Source: Halomonas getboli (GTDB lineage: Bacteria; Pseudomonadota; Gammaproteobacteria; Pseudomonadales; Halomonadaceae). Taken from it: a stretch of DNA of 39,303 nucleotides. Made by a program: the position numbers and the translations under genes. Under the pieces are notes generated by a model. It was not told the DNA's origin. It saw only the letters and a list, made by a program, of their open reading frames with translations, and did not search any database. Shown here in pieces: positions 1 through 8,043 of this stretch (its first letter is position 1; each line of letters starts with the position of its first letter). The stretch spans positions 1 to 39,303 of the forward strand of contig NZ_JALMEW010000013.1 in assembly GCF_023094245.1 (NCBI RefSeq), in the 5' to 3' direction.

Positions 1-127
1 AAGGCCCGCCGCGAGAAGCTCCAGATCGATATCGACAAGGAACGCCGGCGCCTGGTGCCGCTGGACGCGGTGGGCAGGATCCTGCACGCCGTCGGCGCGG
101 TATACGCCACCCAGCTCGACTCGCTTT
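1..127. repeat. Direct terminal repeat, copy 1 (circular assembly overlap)
   Basis: The first 127 bases are identical to 39177-39303. The repeat lies inside the small terminase gene, whose reading frame continues correctly across the join. The natural reading is that the genome is circular, or circularised through cohesive ends, and that the assembler left an overlap of one k-mer length (127 is a common k). It is not evidence for biological terminal redundancy. Confidence 0.93.
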
Positions 128-327
128 CGAGCCGGTGCGCTTCTGACCTGGCAGTGATCGATGACCCAGCAACCATCCGCGAACGCCTCCACGCCGAGAC
201 CCGCCGCATCCGTGGGTCTACTGCCGAACGACTTGACTCGGCAGCATCGGAGATCGTTGCAGAGCTTGACGGCCTTGATTCGCTCGACGGCGAGGATGGT
301 GGAGGCGCCGCCGCCGAGGACGAGTGA
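1..327 (+). CDS. Terminase small subunit, C-terminal part (continues from 38925-39303)
   Basis: This is the C-terminal half of the Nu1-like small terminase interrupted by the contig ends. The frame open from base 1 matches the frame started by the ATG at 38925 exactly, because 1 corresponds to 39177. The joined protein is 192 aa. This part is helical and charged and ends in an acidic tail rich in Asp, Glu and Gly. In lambda the equivalent region of gpNu1 drives oligomerisation and contact with the large subunit; that role is known for the family and not visible here. Its 3' end overlaps the start of the large subunit gene, which suggests translational coupling. Confidence 0.85.
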   Translation, partial: KARREKLQIDIDKERRRLVPLDAVGRILHAVGAVYATQLDSLSSRCASDLAVIDDPATIRERLHAETRRIRGSTAERLDSAASEIVAELDGLDSLDGEDGGGAAAEDE

Positions 328-2302
328 CGAGTGGGCCCGCAACAAGCGCATCATGCCGCCGGCGTCGCCGGTACCGGGTCCGTTCAACCCCGACAGCAAC
401 CCCTACATGCGGCCCGTCGCCTGGGCCTTCGCCCAGCCGCAATACCGCCGCGTGACCTTCGTCATGGGCACGCAGATGGGCAAGTCGGTGACCATGGAGA
501 ACGTGGTCGGCCACCGGCTCGACGAGGATCCGACGCCGGTTCTCTATGTGACGCCGACGAAGCCGCTGATCACCAGCACCGTCGAGCCCAAGTTCATGGA
601 CATGTTCCGCGAGTGCGCGGACCTGTGGCGCAAGTACGACAAGCGCCGCTCGACGCAATTCACCAAGTGGATCGGCGGCACCAAGTTCCGCTTCGCTTGG
701 GCCGGCTCGCCCACCGAGCTCGCCGCCGACTCGGCGGGTCTGATCCTGGTCGACGAGGTCGACCGGATCGTGAACACCGGCGAGGGCGACACCACCGAGA
801 TCATCGAGGCCCGGGGCGACGCCTACGTCGACTCGAAGGTCGGCTATACCGCCACGCCGCTGCGCGGCCGGGTCGAGAAGCGTCAGCACCCGGTCAGCGG
901 CCTGTGGCACTGGCAGGTCGGGCAGAAGGGCGCTGTGACGTCCAAGGTCTGGCGGCTCTGGCAGTCCGGCACCCGCCACGAGTGGGCGGTGCCGTGTCCG
1001 GAGTGCCTCGGCTACTTCATCCCGCATCTCGACCTGCTGTGGTGGCCTGGCCAGGGCAGCGAGGACGAATGCACGCCGAGCGAGGCCGAGCATCATGCCC
1101 GACTGTCCTGCCACTGCTGCGGCACGCCGATCGAAGACAAGTGGCGCCCCTGGATGAACGCCCGGGGCCTGGCCGTCGCGCCCGGCGAGTCGATCACCCC
1201 GGCCCGCCGGGAGGGCGACCAGGTCGTCGCCGGCGAGGTCCAGGGCACCGCCGAGACCGAGGGCTCGAGCCATTACAGCCTGTGGGTTTCCGGCCTGTGC
1301 TCGTTCGCCGCGAAGAAGAGCTACGGCTTCCTGGCGAAGAAGCTCCTCGAGGCCCAGCGCTCCGGCGACCCGGCGACGCTGATGGGCGTCTACAACACCG
1401 GCTTCGGCCAGCTCTTCGCCGAGGTCGGCGACGTGCCCACCTGGGAGGAGATCCGCGCGATGCGCTGGAGCTACGCCGCCGGCGAGCTGATCCTCCCGGA
1501 TCCGCTCAAGGTCTTCTGCACCATCGACGTCCAGAAGCGCCGCCTGGTCTACACCGTGCGCGCCTGGTTCGCCGGCCTCGGCTCCCAGCTCCTCGAGCAG
1601 GGGGAGCTGTGGGGCAACACCGACGAGGACCTGGTGTGGGATGACCTGGGCGAGCTGATCGACCAGGAGTACGCCGGGCACGGCATCGACGAGACCGGCA
1701 TCGACATCGGCTACCGGGACGACCAGGTCTACGCCTTCATCAACGCCCACAAGGGCCGCGTGGTCGCGTTGCGCGGTCGAGAGAAACTCGACAAGCCGTA
1801 CAAGAAGCAGCTGGTCGAGGAGAACCGCCAGGGCAAGACCCGCAAGCGGGGCGACGCCTACTGGGCCTTCGACTCGCCGCTGGCGAAGCGCTGGGTGCAT
1901 TCGCGGATCTCGCGGGCCCAGTCCGGCGACGCCGATCGCTTCCCCGGCTGGTGGCTGATACCCACCGACGTTACCGACGACTACTGCAAACAGATCGTCG
2001 GCGAGGAGTGGGACGAGGCCACCGGCAAGTACCGACAGGTCGGCGAAAACCACTTCCTGGACTGCGAGGCGATGCAGTATGTCATGGCCCTGCGTGCCCG
2101 GCTCCAGCGCCGCAAGCGTGGCGCCATGACGCTGGGCGACCTCAAGCGCCTGCGCCGCGGCGAGGCCTCCGACGACAGCGCGCCGGACGAGCCGGTGCCC
2201 GAGGAGGCCCCGGCAATCGACACCCCTGAACCCCAACGCGACCCGCCCCCGGCGAAGCCCAACAAGGGCCGCTTCAAGGTCGTGAAACGACGTAGGCGAT
2301 AA
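161..2302 (+). CDS. Terminase large subunit (lambda gpA / GpA family)
   Basis: This is the ATP-driven DNA packaging motor and cos endonuclease, acting at the portal vertex of the prohead. The 713-aa protein has an N-terminal region with a lambda gpA-like stretch ending SDEWARN. A Walker A-like loop (VMGTQMGKS, about residues 101-109) is followed by a Walker B (LILVDEVD, about 194-201). The C-terminal nuclease half contains acidic motifs such as CTIDVQ (about 453-458) and a basic tail (KVVKRRRR). Length is near the family norm (lambda gpA about 640). The ATG at 161 gives a 167-bp overlap with the small subunit gene and has no good Shine-Dalgarno. A GTG at 212 is an alternative; the ATG at 296 would remove conserved sequence. 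The portal and head genes follow, as in lambda. Confidence 0.93.
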   Translation: MTQQPSANASTPRPAASVGLLPNDLTRQHRRSLQSLTALIRSTARMVEAPPPRTSDEWARNKRIMPPASPVPGPFNPDSNPYMRPVAWAFAQPQYRRVTFVMGTQMGKSVTMENVVGHRLDEDPTPVLYVTPTKPLITSTVEPKFMDMFRECADLWRKYDKRRSTQFTKWIGGTKFRFAWAGSPTELAADSAGLILVDEVDRIVNTGEGDTTEIIEARGDAYVDSKVGYTATPLRGRVEKRQHPVSGLWHWQVGQKGAVTSKVWRLWQSGTRHEWAVPCPECLGYFIPHLDLLWWPGQGSEDECTPSEAEHHARLSCHCCGTPIEDKWRPWMNARGLAVAPGESITPARREGDQVVAGEVQGTAETEGSSHYSLWVSGLCSFAAKKSYGFLAKKLLEAQRSGDPATLMGVYNTGFGQLFAEVGDVPTWEEIRAMRWSYAAGELILPDPLKVFCTIDVQKRRLVYTVRAWFAGLGSQLLEQGELWGNTDEDLVWDDLGELIDQEYAGHGIDETGIDIGYRDDQVYAFINAHKGRVVALRGREKLDKPYKKQLVEENRQGKTRKRGDAYWAFDSPLAKRWVHSRISRAQSGDADRFPGWWLIPTDVTDDYCKQIVGEEWDEATGKYRQVGENHFLDCEAMQYVMALRARLQRRKRGAMTLGDLKRLRRGEASDDSAPDEPVPEEAPAIDTPEPQRDPPPAKPNKGRFKVVKRRRR

Positions 2303-2306
2303 CCCC

Positions 2307-2822
2307 ATGCGACCACCCGAGATCCGAGCCGGTGACAGCCTCACCTGGCGCGTCACCGGCTACCCGGCCGAAGCCGGCTGGACGTTCCACTACGCCTTGC
2401 GCGGGCCGTCGACCATCGACATCGAGGCGATCGACGACGGCGGCGAGTACCTGGTCGAAGTGGCGGCCGGCACCACGGCGGCCTGGGCCCCGGGCTGGTA
2501 TCGCTGGGTGGCCTATGTGAGCCACACCGACGGCGATCGGGTGACGCTGGACGATGGCCGGCTGGAGATCCTGCCCGACCTGCTCAGCGCCGAAGCGGGC
2601 GACGTGCGCAGCCATGCCCAGCGGATGCTCGAGCTGATCGAGGCGGCACTCGAGAAGCGCATCCCCAAGGACCAGCAGAGCTACGAGATCGATGGCCAGC
2701 GCCTCGACCGGATCCCGGTCGAGCGCCTCGAGGCCCTGCGCACCCGGTACCGCAACGAGGTGCGCAGGGAGACTCGCCAGGGTGACGGGCTCGGCATTCG
2801 CACGCTGAACTGGAGGATGTGA
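2307..2822 (+). CDS. Putative gpW-like head-tail connector with an extra N-terminal domain
   Basis: The protein is 171 aa and lies between large terminase and portal, where lambda carries gpW. Residues 1 to about 95 look like a small beta-rich domain (GDSLTWRVTGYPAEAGW and following). The C-terminal part resembles gpW-type connectors, with a helix, a DQQSYEIDGQRLDRIP turn and a second helix; gpW proteins combine two helices and a beta-hairpin and plug the portal. The assignment rests on position and this pattern, with no decisive motif. The stop codon overlaps the portal ATG by one base (TGATG), indicating translational coupling. An unrelated head accessory role for the N-terminal domain is possible. 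Confidence 0.55.
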   Translation: MRPPEIRAGDSLTWRVTGYPAEAGWTFHYALRGPSTIDIEAIDDGGEYLVEVAAGTTAAWAPGWYRWVAYVSHTDGDRVTLDDGRLEILPDLLSAEAGDVRSHAQRMLELIEAALEKRIPKDQQSYEIDGQRLDRIPVERLEALRTRYRNEVRRETRQGDGLGIRTLNWRM

Positions 2823-4315
2823 TGCCACGGAAACAGCCGAGCCTGCTGCAGCGCGCCTTCAACGTCGCGTGGTACGCGACGGCCGGGGTCAAGCGCCACT
2901 TTCAAGCGGCCCGGCGCTCGCGGCTGACCGCGGGGTGGACGCAACGCATGACCGGCGGCGACGCCAACCAGGTGATCTACCGCGACCACGAGACGCTTCG
3001 CCAGCGCTCGCGCGAGCAGTCGATCAACAACCCTTACATCAAACGCTTCCACCGCCTGCTGAAGCAGAACGTGGTCGGCCCCCGCGGAATCCAGTTGCAG
3101 TCGAAGGCGAAGACGCCCGCCGGCGAGCCCGACAAGCGCGCCCAGCAGAAGATCGAGCGCGCCTGGCGGCGCTTCTGCCGGAAGGGGCAGTTCGACGTCA
3201 CCGGGCGTTACAGCTTCGTCACCTTCCTGAACCTGTGGCTGGAGACGCTGGCCCGGGACGGCGAGGTGATGGTGCGCATGGTGCGCGGCTTCCCGAACCA
3301 GTGGGGCTTCGCCCTGCAGATCCTCGAGTGCGATCGGCTCGACCTCAACTACAACGACCTGCTGCCCAACGGCAACCGGGTGCGGATGGGGGTCGAGATC
3401 GACGACTGGGAGCGCCCGGTCGCCTACTACCTGCTGCGCGACCACCCGGGCGATACCCAGCAGCGCCCGCCGGCGCGCGGGCGTCACCTGCGGGTACCGG
3501 CCAGCGAGCTGCTGCACACCTTCGAGTCGTGGCGGCCGCACCAGGCCCGGGGCTTCACCTGGGCGCACGCCTCGATGCTCGAGCTTCACCACATCGGCGA
3601 GTACCGCCTCGCCGAGATGATCGCCGCCGAGCACGGCGCCAAGCTCACCGGCTTTTTCGAGCAGGACGCGGAGTGGACGGAGCCGCCGGACCAGGGCGAC
3701 GACGTCGAGATCGAGGAAGAGATCGAGGCCGGCACGGCCAAGATCCTGCCCTACGGCCTCAAGTTCACGCCCTACAAGAGCGACCACCCGGCGACCAACT
3801 TCGCGCCCTTCATCAAGCAGGGGCTGCGCGGCACCGCTGCCGGCCTGGGCCCGAGCTACAACCGCCTGGCCCACGATCTGGAGGGCGTGTCGTTCTCCTC
3901 GCTGCGCTCCGGCGAGCTCGACGAGCGGGACTTCTACAAGTGCGTGCAGCAATTCGTGATCAGCGAGCTGCTCGACTTCGTCTTCGAGGGCTGGCTGGAG
4001 ATGGCCATGCTCAGCAGCGCCGTCCGCCTGCCGTTCGCCAGCCTCGAGCGTTACCTGGAGGTCCAGTGGCAGCCGCGTGGCTGGGACTGGGTCGATCCGG
4101 CCAAGGACGCCAAGGCGGCCACCGAATCGATCGCCAACCGCACGAAGACGCGGAGCTACTACATCCGCCAGGCGGGCGAAGACCCCGAAGAGGTCTTCGA
4201 AGAGATGGCCCGCGAAGAGGAGGCCCTGCGCAAGCGGGGCCTTTCTGTATCCACCGACCCACCCACGGAATCGCCCAATGAGCAAGAAGACGACGAAGAG
4301 CGAAACGCCGCCTGA
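2822..4315 (+). CDS. Phage portal protein (lambda gpB family)
   Basis: The portal forms the dodecameric ring at one capsid vertex through which terminase pumps DNA and on which the head grows. The protein is 497 aa, close to lambda gpB (533). Recognisable features are the N-terminal ARRSRLTAGW segment, a NNPYIKRF motif and the central LLHTFESWRPHQARGFTWAH stretch typical of this family. The C-terminus is acidic (PNEQEDDEERNAA). The ATG at 2822 is preferred over the adjacent GTG at 2819 because GGAGG at 2812-2816 is correctly spaced. The next gene begins 38 bp before this one ends, in another frame. Confidence 0.9.
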   Translation: MPRKQPSLLQRAFNVAWYATAGVKRHFQAARRSRLTAGWTQRMTGGDANQVIYRDHETLRQRSREQSINNPYIKRFHRLLKQNVVGPRGIQLQSKAKTPAGEPDKRAQQKIERAWRRFCRKGQFDVTGRYSFVTFLNLWLETLARDGEVMVRMVRGFPNQWGFALQILECDRLDLNYNDLLPNGNRVRMGVEIDDWERPVAYYLLRDHPGDTQQRPPARGRHLRVPASELLHTFESWRPHQARGFTWAHASMLELHHIGEYRLAEMIAAEHGAKLTGFFEQDAEWTEPPDQGDDVEIEEEIEAGTAKILPYGLKFTPYKSDHPATNFAPFIKQGLRGTAAGLGPSYNRLAHDLEGVSFSSLRSGELDERDFYKCVQQFVISELLDFVFEGWLEMAMLSSAVRLPFASLERYLEVQWQPRGWDWVDPAKDAKAATESIANRTKTRSYYIRQAGEDPEEVFEEMAREEEALRKRGLSVSTDPPTESPNEQEDDEERNAA

Positions 4316-6251
4316 CCAGGTGGTGCGCCAGATCCAGAGCGAGCCTCTCCAGCGGGCCCTGACGGTCGTCGAGGACAGCATCGACCAGGACGCCCGCACG
4401 GTCGAGGTTGCCGTCTCCAGCGAGTACCCGTTCCGGCGGTGGTTCGGCATGGAGATCCTCGACCACTCGCCCGAGTCGGTCGACCTCACCCGGCTGCAGA
4501 ACGGTGCCCCGCTGCTCGACCAGCACAACGACTGGCGGCAAATCGGCGTGGTCGAGGAGGCCTGGCTGGATGGCGACCGCAAGCTGCGCGCCCGGGTGCG
4601 CTTCTCGCGCAGCACCGACGCCGAGGCGGTCTGGCAGGACGTGGTTGACGGCATCCGCCGCCATATCAGCACGCGCTACCTGATCCACGAGATGGTGCTC
4701 GAGTCCGAGCGCGATGGCGTGGATACCTACCGCGTGACCCGCTGGGAGCCCTTCGAGGTCTCCTCCGTTTCCATCCCGGTTGACCCGACCGTCGGCGTCG
4801 GCCGTTCCCTCGCAGAACCGCAGCACACCATCACCGTCAAGGAAACTCGCATGACTACACGCAACAAGACTCCCGGCGCCGACGACAACACCACTCCCGG
4901 CGCGAACCCCACCAACGGCGGCGAGCAGCAGCGCGGCCTGGGCGGCGGCCAGGGTGCCGAGCCCCGCGACAACATCCTCGCCCAGGAGCGTCAGCGCGTG
5001 GCCGACATCACCGAGATGGGCGAGCGCTTCGGTCAGCGCAGCCTGGCCCAGGAAGCGATCCAGAAGGGGCACGGCGTCGACCAGGTGCGCGCCATGCTCC
5101 TGGAGCGGCTGAACCCGCAGGCGACCCCGGCCGGTGGCGGCCAGCAGAGCCGCGAGCTGCCCAACTTCGGCGAACAGCAGCGCGCCGTGACCAGCCAGGG
5201 CCTGGGCGTCTCCGAGCAGGAGGCCCAGCGCTACTCGCTGATGCGCGCCCTGGAGGCCGCCGCAACCAACGACTGGAGCAAGGCCGGCTTCGAGCGCGAG
5301 CTTTCGATCGCCGTGGCGGACAAGCTCGGCACCGAGGCGCGCGGCTTCTACGTGCCCCACGACATGCTGATGCGTGCCTACGCCCACCATCCGATGCTGC
5401 AGCAGCGCGGCCTCGAGGTGGGTGCCGCCGGAAAGGGCGGCGAGTTGGTGGCCACCGACCTGCGCGTCGACCAGTTCATCGACATCCTGCGCAACCGCAC
5501 GGTGATCGCTCGTCTGGGCGCGCGCATGCTCTCCGGCCTCGAGGGCGACGTCGACATCCCGAAGAAGGTGAACGGCGCCAACTTCTACTGGCTGGGCGAG
5601 AACGAGGACGTCGCGAACAGCGACTTCGACCTCTCCACCCTGGGGCTGACGCCGAAGACCATCGCCGGCGCGATCCCGGTCTCCCGCAAGCTGCGCAAGC
5701 AGTCGAGCATGTCCGTCGAGGCGATGATCATCGACGACCTGATCAGCGGCATCGGCGTCGCTACCGACCTTGCCCAGCTCAACGGCGACGGGCTCAACAA
5801 CAAGCCCCTGGGCCTGCTCAACCAAACCGGCCTGGGCGCCCTGGAGTTCCCGAATGGTGGCATCGACTGGGCTTCCATCGTCGAGATGGAGACCAAGGTG
5901 GCCACCTACAACGCCGACGACGGCGCCCTGAACTACGTCACCGGCGTGGGGCAGCGCGGCGCGGCGAAGAAGACCGAGGCTTTTGCCGGCACCGGCGAGC
6001 GGATCTGGACCAAGGGCAACGAGGTCAACGGCTACGGCGCCGTGGCCACCAACCAGATGCCGCTCGACACCTGGCTGTTCGGCGACTGGAGCCAGATCGT
6101 CATCGGCCTGTGGGGCGTCCTGGACCTCAAGCCCGACCCCTACGCCCAGGCGGCCAGCGACGGCCTGGTGGTGCGGGTGTTCCAGGATCTCGACACCAAC
6201 GTCCGCCGCCCCGAGGCCTTCTGCAAGGCGACTCGCGCCGCGGCGGCCTAA
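4278..6251 (+). CDS. Prohead protease-major capsid protein fusion (HK97-like)
   Basis: One continuous 657-aa reading frame joins two proteins that most phages encode separately. Residues 1 to about 190 resemble HK97-type prohead proteases: GAPLLDQHNDW carries the likely catalytic His83, and EVSSVSIPVDP (about 160-170) the likely nucleophilic Ser. Residues about 192-657 look like an HK97-fold major capsid protein with a helical, Gln-rich scaffold-like delta region (about 225-350). The main domain contains NRTVIARLGARML and a C-terminal GDWSQIVIGLWG segment. An in-frame ATG at 4851 (Met192) has AAGGA at 4839-4843, seven bases upstream, so free capsid precursor could be made by internal initiation. 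Protease-capsid fusions are known in related phages. ATG 4278 is chosen because upstream residues read like portal-frame shadow. Confidence 0.88.
   Translation: MSKKTTKSETPPDQVVRQIQSEPLQRALTVVEDSIDQDARTVEVAVSSEYPFRRWFGMEILDHSPESVDLTRLQNGAPLLDQHNDWRQIGVVEEAWLDGDRKLRARVRFSRSTDAEAVWQDVVDGIRRHISTRYLIHEMVLESERDGVDTYRVTRWEPFEVSSVSIPVDPTVGVGRSLAEPQHTITVKETRMTTRNKTPGADDNTTPGANPTNGGEQQRGLGGGQGAEPRDNILAQERQRVADITEMGERFGQRSLAQEAIQKGHGVDQVRAMLLERLNPQATPAGGGQQSRELPNFGEQQRAVTSQGLGVSEQEAQRYSLMRALEAAATNDWSKAGFERELSIAVADKLGTEARGFYVPHDMLMRAYAHHPMLQQRGLEVGAAGKGGELVATDLRVDQFIDILRNRTVIARLGARMLSGLEGDVDIPKKVNGANFYWLGENEDVANSDFDLSTLGLTPKTIAGAIPVSRKLRKQSSMSVEAMIIDDLISGIGVATDLAQLNGDGLNNKPLGLLNQTGLGALEFPNGGIDWASIVEMETKVATYNADDGALNYVTGVGQRGAAKKTEAFAGTGERIWTKGNEVNGYGAVATNQMPLDTWLFGDWSQIVIGLWGVLDLKPDPYAQAASDGLVVRVFQDLDTNVRRPEAFCKATRAAAA
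4839..4853 (+). promoter_or_regulatory. Internal ribosome binding site and in-frame start for capsid precursor
   Basis: AAGGA at 4839-4843 precedes the ATG at 4851 by seven bases, in frame with the protease-capsid fusion. It sits exactly at the boundary between the protease and capsid parts. Internal initiation here would make a 466-aa capsid precursor without protease, as in nested C/Nu3-type arrangements. The start is inferred from sequence only. Confidence 0.5.
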
Positions 6252-6269
6252 CCCTAGCGGGCAGGCATT

Positions 6270-6296
6270 GAGGGGCTTCGGCCCCTCCTTTTTCTT
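6270..6296 (+). terminator. Intrinsic terminator after the capsid gene
   Basis: A seven-base-pair stem GAGGGGC/GCCCCTC (6270-6276 with 6281-6287) closes a TTCG tetraloop and is followed by CCTTTTTCTT. It lies 18 bp after the capsid stop and before the next ribosome binding site. It may attenuate transcription after the highly expressed capsid gene. Confidence 0.75.
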
Positions 6297-6317
6297 CAGA
6301 CCACAGGAAGCACTCCC

Positions 6318-6644
6318 ATGGCAAAGCAAGAGATCGACCTGGTCGAGGTCATCGCCGACGACGACTTCAGCGTTCCCGGCGGGATGGTGCACAAGGGCGA
6401 GTCCTGCCGCTGCACTCGCCGCAAGGCGAAGGACCTGGTGGCCATCGGCATGGCCCACTACCCGACCGACGAGGACCGCGAGGGCCTGGCCGGCGAGCAG
6501 GACGACGGCGAGCCCGACCCCGAGAAGACCGACGCCACCGGCGAAGGCTCGGGCGGCGAGACCGCCGGGGGCGACGGCACCACCGCCGAGGCCGAGCAGG
6601 CCAAGCCGGCCAGCCGTTCCGGCGCTCGTAAGGCCAGCAAGTAA
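6318..6644 (+). CDS. Hypothetical acidic head-region protein
   Basis: The 108-aa protein has an ordered N-terminal half of about 60 residues (VIADDDFSVPGGMVHKGES, then RRKAKDLVAIGMAHYP), consistent with a small SH3-like or barrel fold. A low-complexity tail rich in Gly, Glu, Asp and Ala ends in a basic SRSGARKASK. Similar small genes sit directly after the major capsid gene in many siphovirus-type head modules, where some are head completion or decoration proteins. I do not recognise a named family. It is preceded by GGAAGCACTCCC at a suitable spacing. Its stop codon overlaps the next start (TAATG). Confidence 0.7.
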   Translation: MAKQEIDLVEVIADDDFSVPGGMVHKGESCRCTRRKAKDLVAIGMAHYPTDEDREGLAGEQDDGEPDPEKTDATGEGSGGETAGGDGTTAEAEQAKPASRSGARKASK

Positions 6645-7018
6645 TGATCGGCGACGACGACTGGGCGAGCTTCTATGACCCGGACGAGTTCGGCTGCGAT
6701 GTGGCACTGGTCGGCGACGCCGACACCCTCGAGCTGCTCGGTCGGGAGCTTGCCCCACCGGAGCTGGACCGTCTGCGGCAGGGCGAGCGCGCCCAGGCCG
6801 GCGTGCGGGCCAAGCCGGGCGAGCGCGTCGTCGAGATCCCCGCCAAGGACCTGCCGGCCGACTGGCCGGATCGGCGGGTCGACGTGCCTTCGGGCAGCTA
6901 TACCGCGGTGGACGTCCAGACGATCGGACGGCTGCGGGTCGGCCTGATCCTGGTGCCCTACGAGACGCGAGAGACGACCCATGGCCAGTGGCTTCGAGAT
7001 CCAGATGGCGCTGCGTGA
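6644..7018 (+). CDS. Putative head-tail joining protein (lambda gpFII-like position)
   Basis: The 124-aa protein starts with an acidic helix (DDDWASFYDPDEFG), followed by a predicted beta-barrel with VEIPAKDLP, VDVPSGSYTAVDV and LRVGLILVPYE. An N-terminal acidic DF/FDP segment before a small barrel is the pattern of lambda FII and Mu-type head-tail connectors. The position between capsid and tail completion genes agrees. There is no diagnostic motif, so the call is moderate. It overlaps the next gene by 38 bp, which implies coupled translation. Confidence 0.55.
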   Translation: MIGDDDWASFYDPDEFGCDVALVGDADTLELLGRELAPPELDRLRQGERAQAGVRAKPGERVVEIPAKDLPADWPDRRVDVPSGSYTAVDVQTIGRLRVGLILVPYETRETTHGQWLRDPDGAA

Positions 7019-7511
7019 GAGCGAGCAGCGGATGCCCGACCTGATCGAGGCGACCCGCAAGCAGCTCGAGACGGCGGTGGGCCGGGCCCTGCGCAAGACC
7101 GGGGCCTGGCTGCGCACCCACTCGGTGCGCGAGCTGGGCCGCGAGCTCGGCATCACCCAGGCGCCGCTTCGCCAGCGCTTCCAGCTCTACCCGCGGATCC
7201 GCGACGGCGAGGTGAAGGTGTGGGTGGGGCTGCGACCGCTGTCGGTGCACTACCTGGGCACGCCGCGCCAGACGCCCACCGGCGTGCGGGTGAAGCGCCG
7301 CGACTACGAGGGCGCCTTCATCGAGCCGATGCGCACCCGCTACCCGCTGGTCTGGCAGCGCAAGGGGCGCGAGCGGCTGCCGATCGAGCGCGTCACCGAG
7401 GAGCTCGGCGACGTGGCCGTGACGGTGGTCGAGCGCTGGGAGCGGCGCGTCGAGCGCCGCTTCGTCGAGATCTTCGAGCAGGAGGCCCGCCATGTCCTCT
7501 CGGACGCTTAA
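6981..7511 (+). CDS. Minor tail / tail completion protein (lambda gpZ-like)
   Basis: The 176-aa basic protein has an N-terminal helix rich in Glu, Arg and Gln, a GRALRKTGAWLRTHSVRELGRELG segment and a beta-rich centre (VKVWVGLRPLSVHYLG). It ends in a helix with LPIERVTEELGDVAV. The pattern of helix, strand and 'IERVTE' before the C-terminus is typical of gpZ and HK97 gp10-type tail completion proteins. Those finish the upper end of the tail so that it can join heads. It overlaps its neighbours on both sides, by 38 and 20 bp. Confidence 0.72.
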   Translation: MASGFEIQMALRESEQRMPDLIEATRKQLETAVGRALRKTGAWLRTHSVRELGRELGITQAPLRQRFQLYPRIRDGEVKVWVGLRPLSVHYLGTPRQTPTGVRVKRRDYEGAFIEPMRTRYPLVWQRKGRERLPIERVTEELGDVAVTVVERWERRVERRFVEIFEQEARHVLSDA

Positions 7512-8043
7512 CCAGCCATCGGACCTCTTCGACGCGATCCGCGATCGCCTGCTCGAGGAGATCCTGAACATCGACGTCGACGACTACAACGAGTTCGGCA
7601 GCCGCGAGGTCGGCGCCGCCGGCCAGGCCGGCGAGATCCTGATCGAGTTCGAGCGCGTGCCGGGACTGCCCCGCAACCATGCCGGCCAGTTCGGCTTCGA
7701 GGCGGCGATCACCCTGCACTGCGTGGTCGGCCGGCAGCGCCACCGGGCGCCGCTCGAGGCGATCAACCTGGCCGCGGCGGTGCAGCGAGTGGCCACCGAC
7801 TGCGTGTGGGGCCTGCCGCCGACGCAGATCGAAGCGCCCGAGGGTCTGCGCAGCGAGCCGTCGTTCTTCAAGGACGGCGCCGGTGGATATGAGGCTTGGG
7901 GCGTGTCTTTCACCCAGTGCTTCTGGATCGGCCCGGAGCTGGTCGAGGAAGACCCGGTGACCACGGCGCTGCCGCAGATCGCCTGGAATATCGACGACAG
8001 CCTGAACACCGACGACGAGAGCGTCTACGAGCCGTTGCCATGA
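7492..8043 (+). CDS. Hypothetical tail-completion protein (tail terminator candidate)
   Basis: The 183-aa protein lies between the gpZ-like gene and the baseplate spike gene. It begins with DLFDAIRDRLLEEIL, has a mixed alpha/beta centre (EILIEFERVPGLP, then FGFEAAITLHCVVGRQRHRAPLEAINLAAAVQRVA) and an acidic tail. The helix-strand order fits tail terminator proteins, which form the hexameric ring capping the tail tube. This is a positional inference and no family motif is certain. GGAGG lies six bases before the ATG. The stop overlaps the next ATG (ATGA). Confidence 0.6.
   Translation: MSSRTLNQPSDLFDAIRDRLLEEILNIDVDDYNEFGSREVGAAGQAGEILIEFERVPGLPRNHAGQFGFEAAITLHCVVGRQRHRAPLEAINLAAAVQRVATDCVWGLPPTQIEAPEGLRSEPSFFKDGAGGYEAWGVSFTQCFWIGPELVEEDPVTTALPQIAWNIDDSLNTDDESVYEPLP

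Noticed and set aside
1..127. True terminal redundancy of virion DNA
   Set aside because: The length equals a common assembler k-mer, and lambda-type terminases with a cos-like site argue for cohesive ends.
218..2356. Long minus-strand frames opposite terL, portal, capsid, repA and others (for example 4011-7571 and 29704-32238)
   Set aside because: They are mirror frames caused by high GC at third codon positions, have repetitive Leu/Val/Gly/Asp or Arg-rich composition, and no family features.
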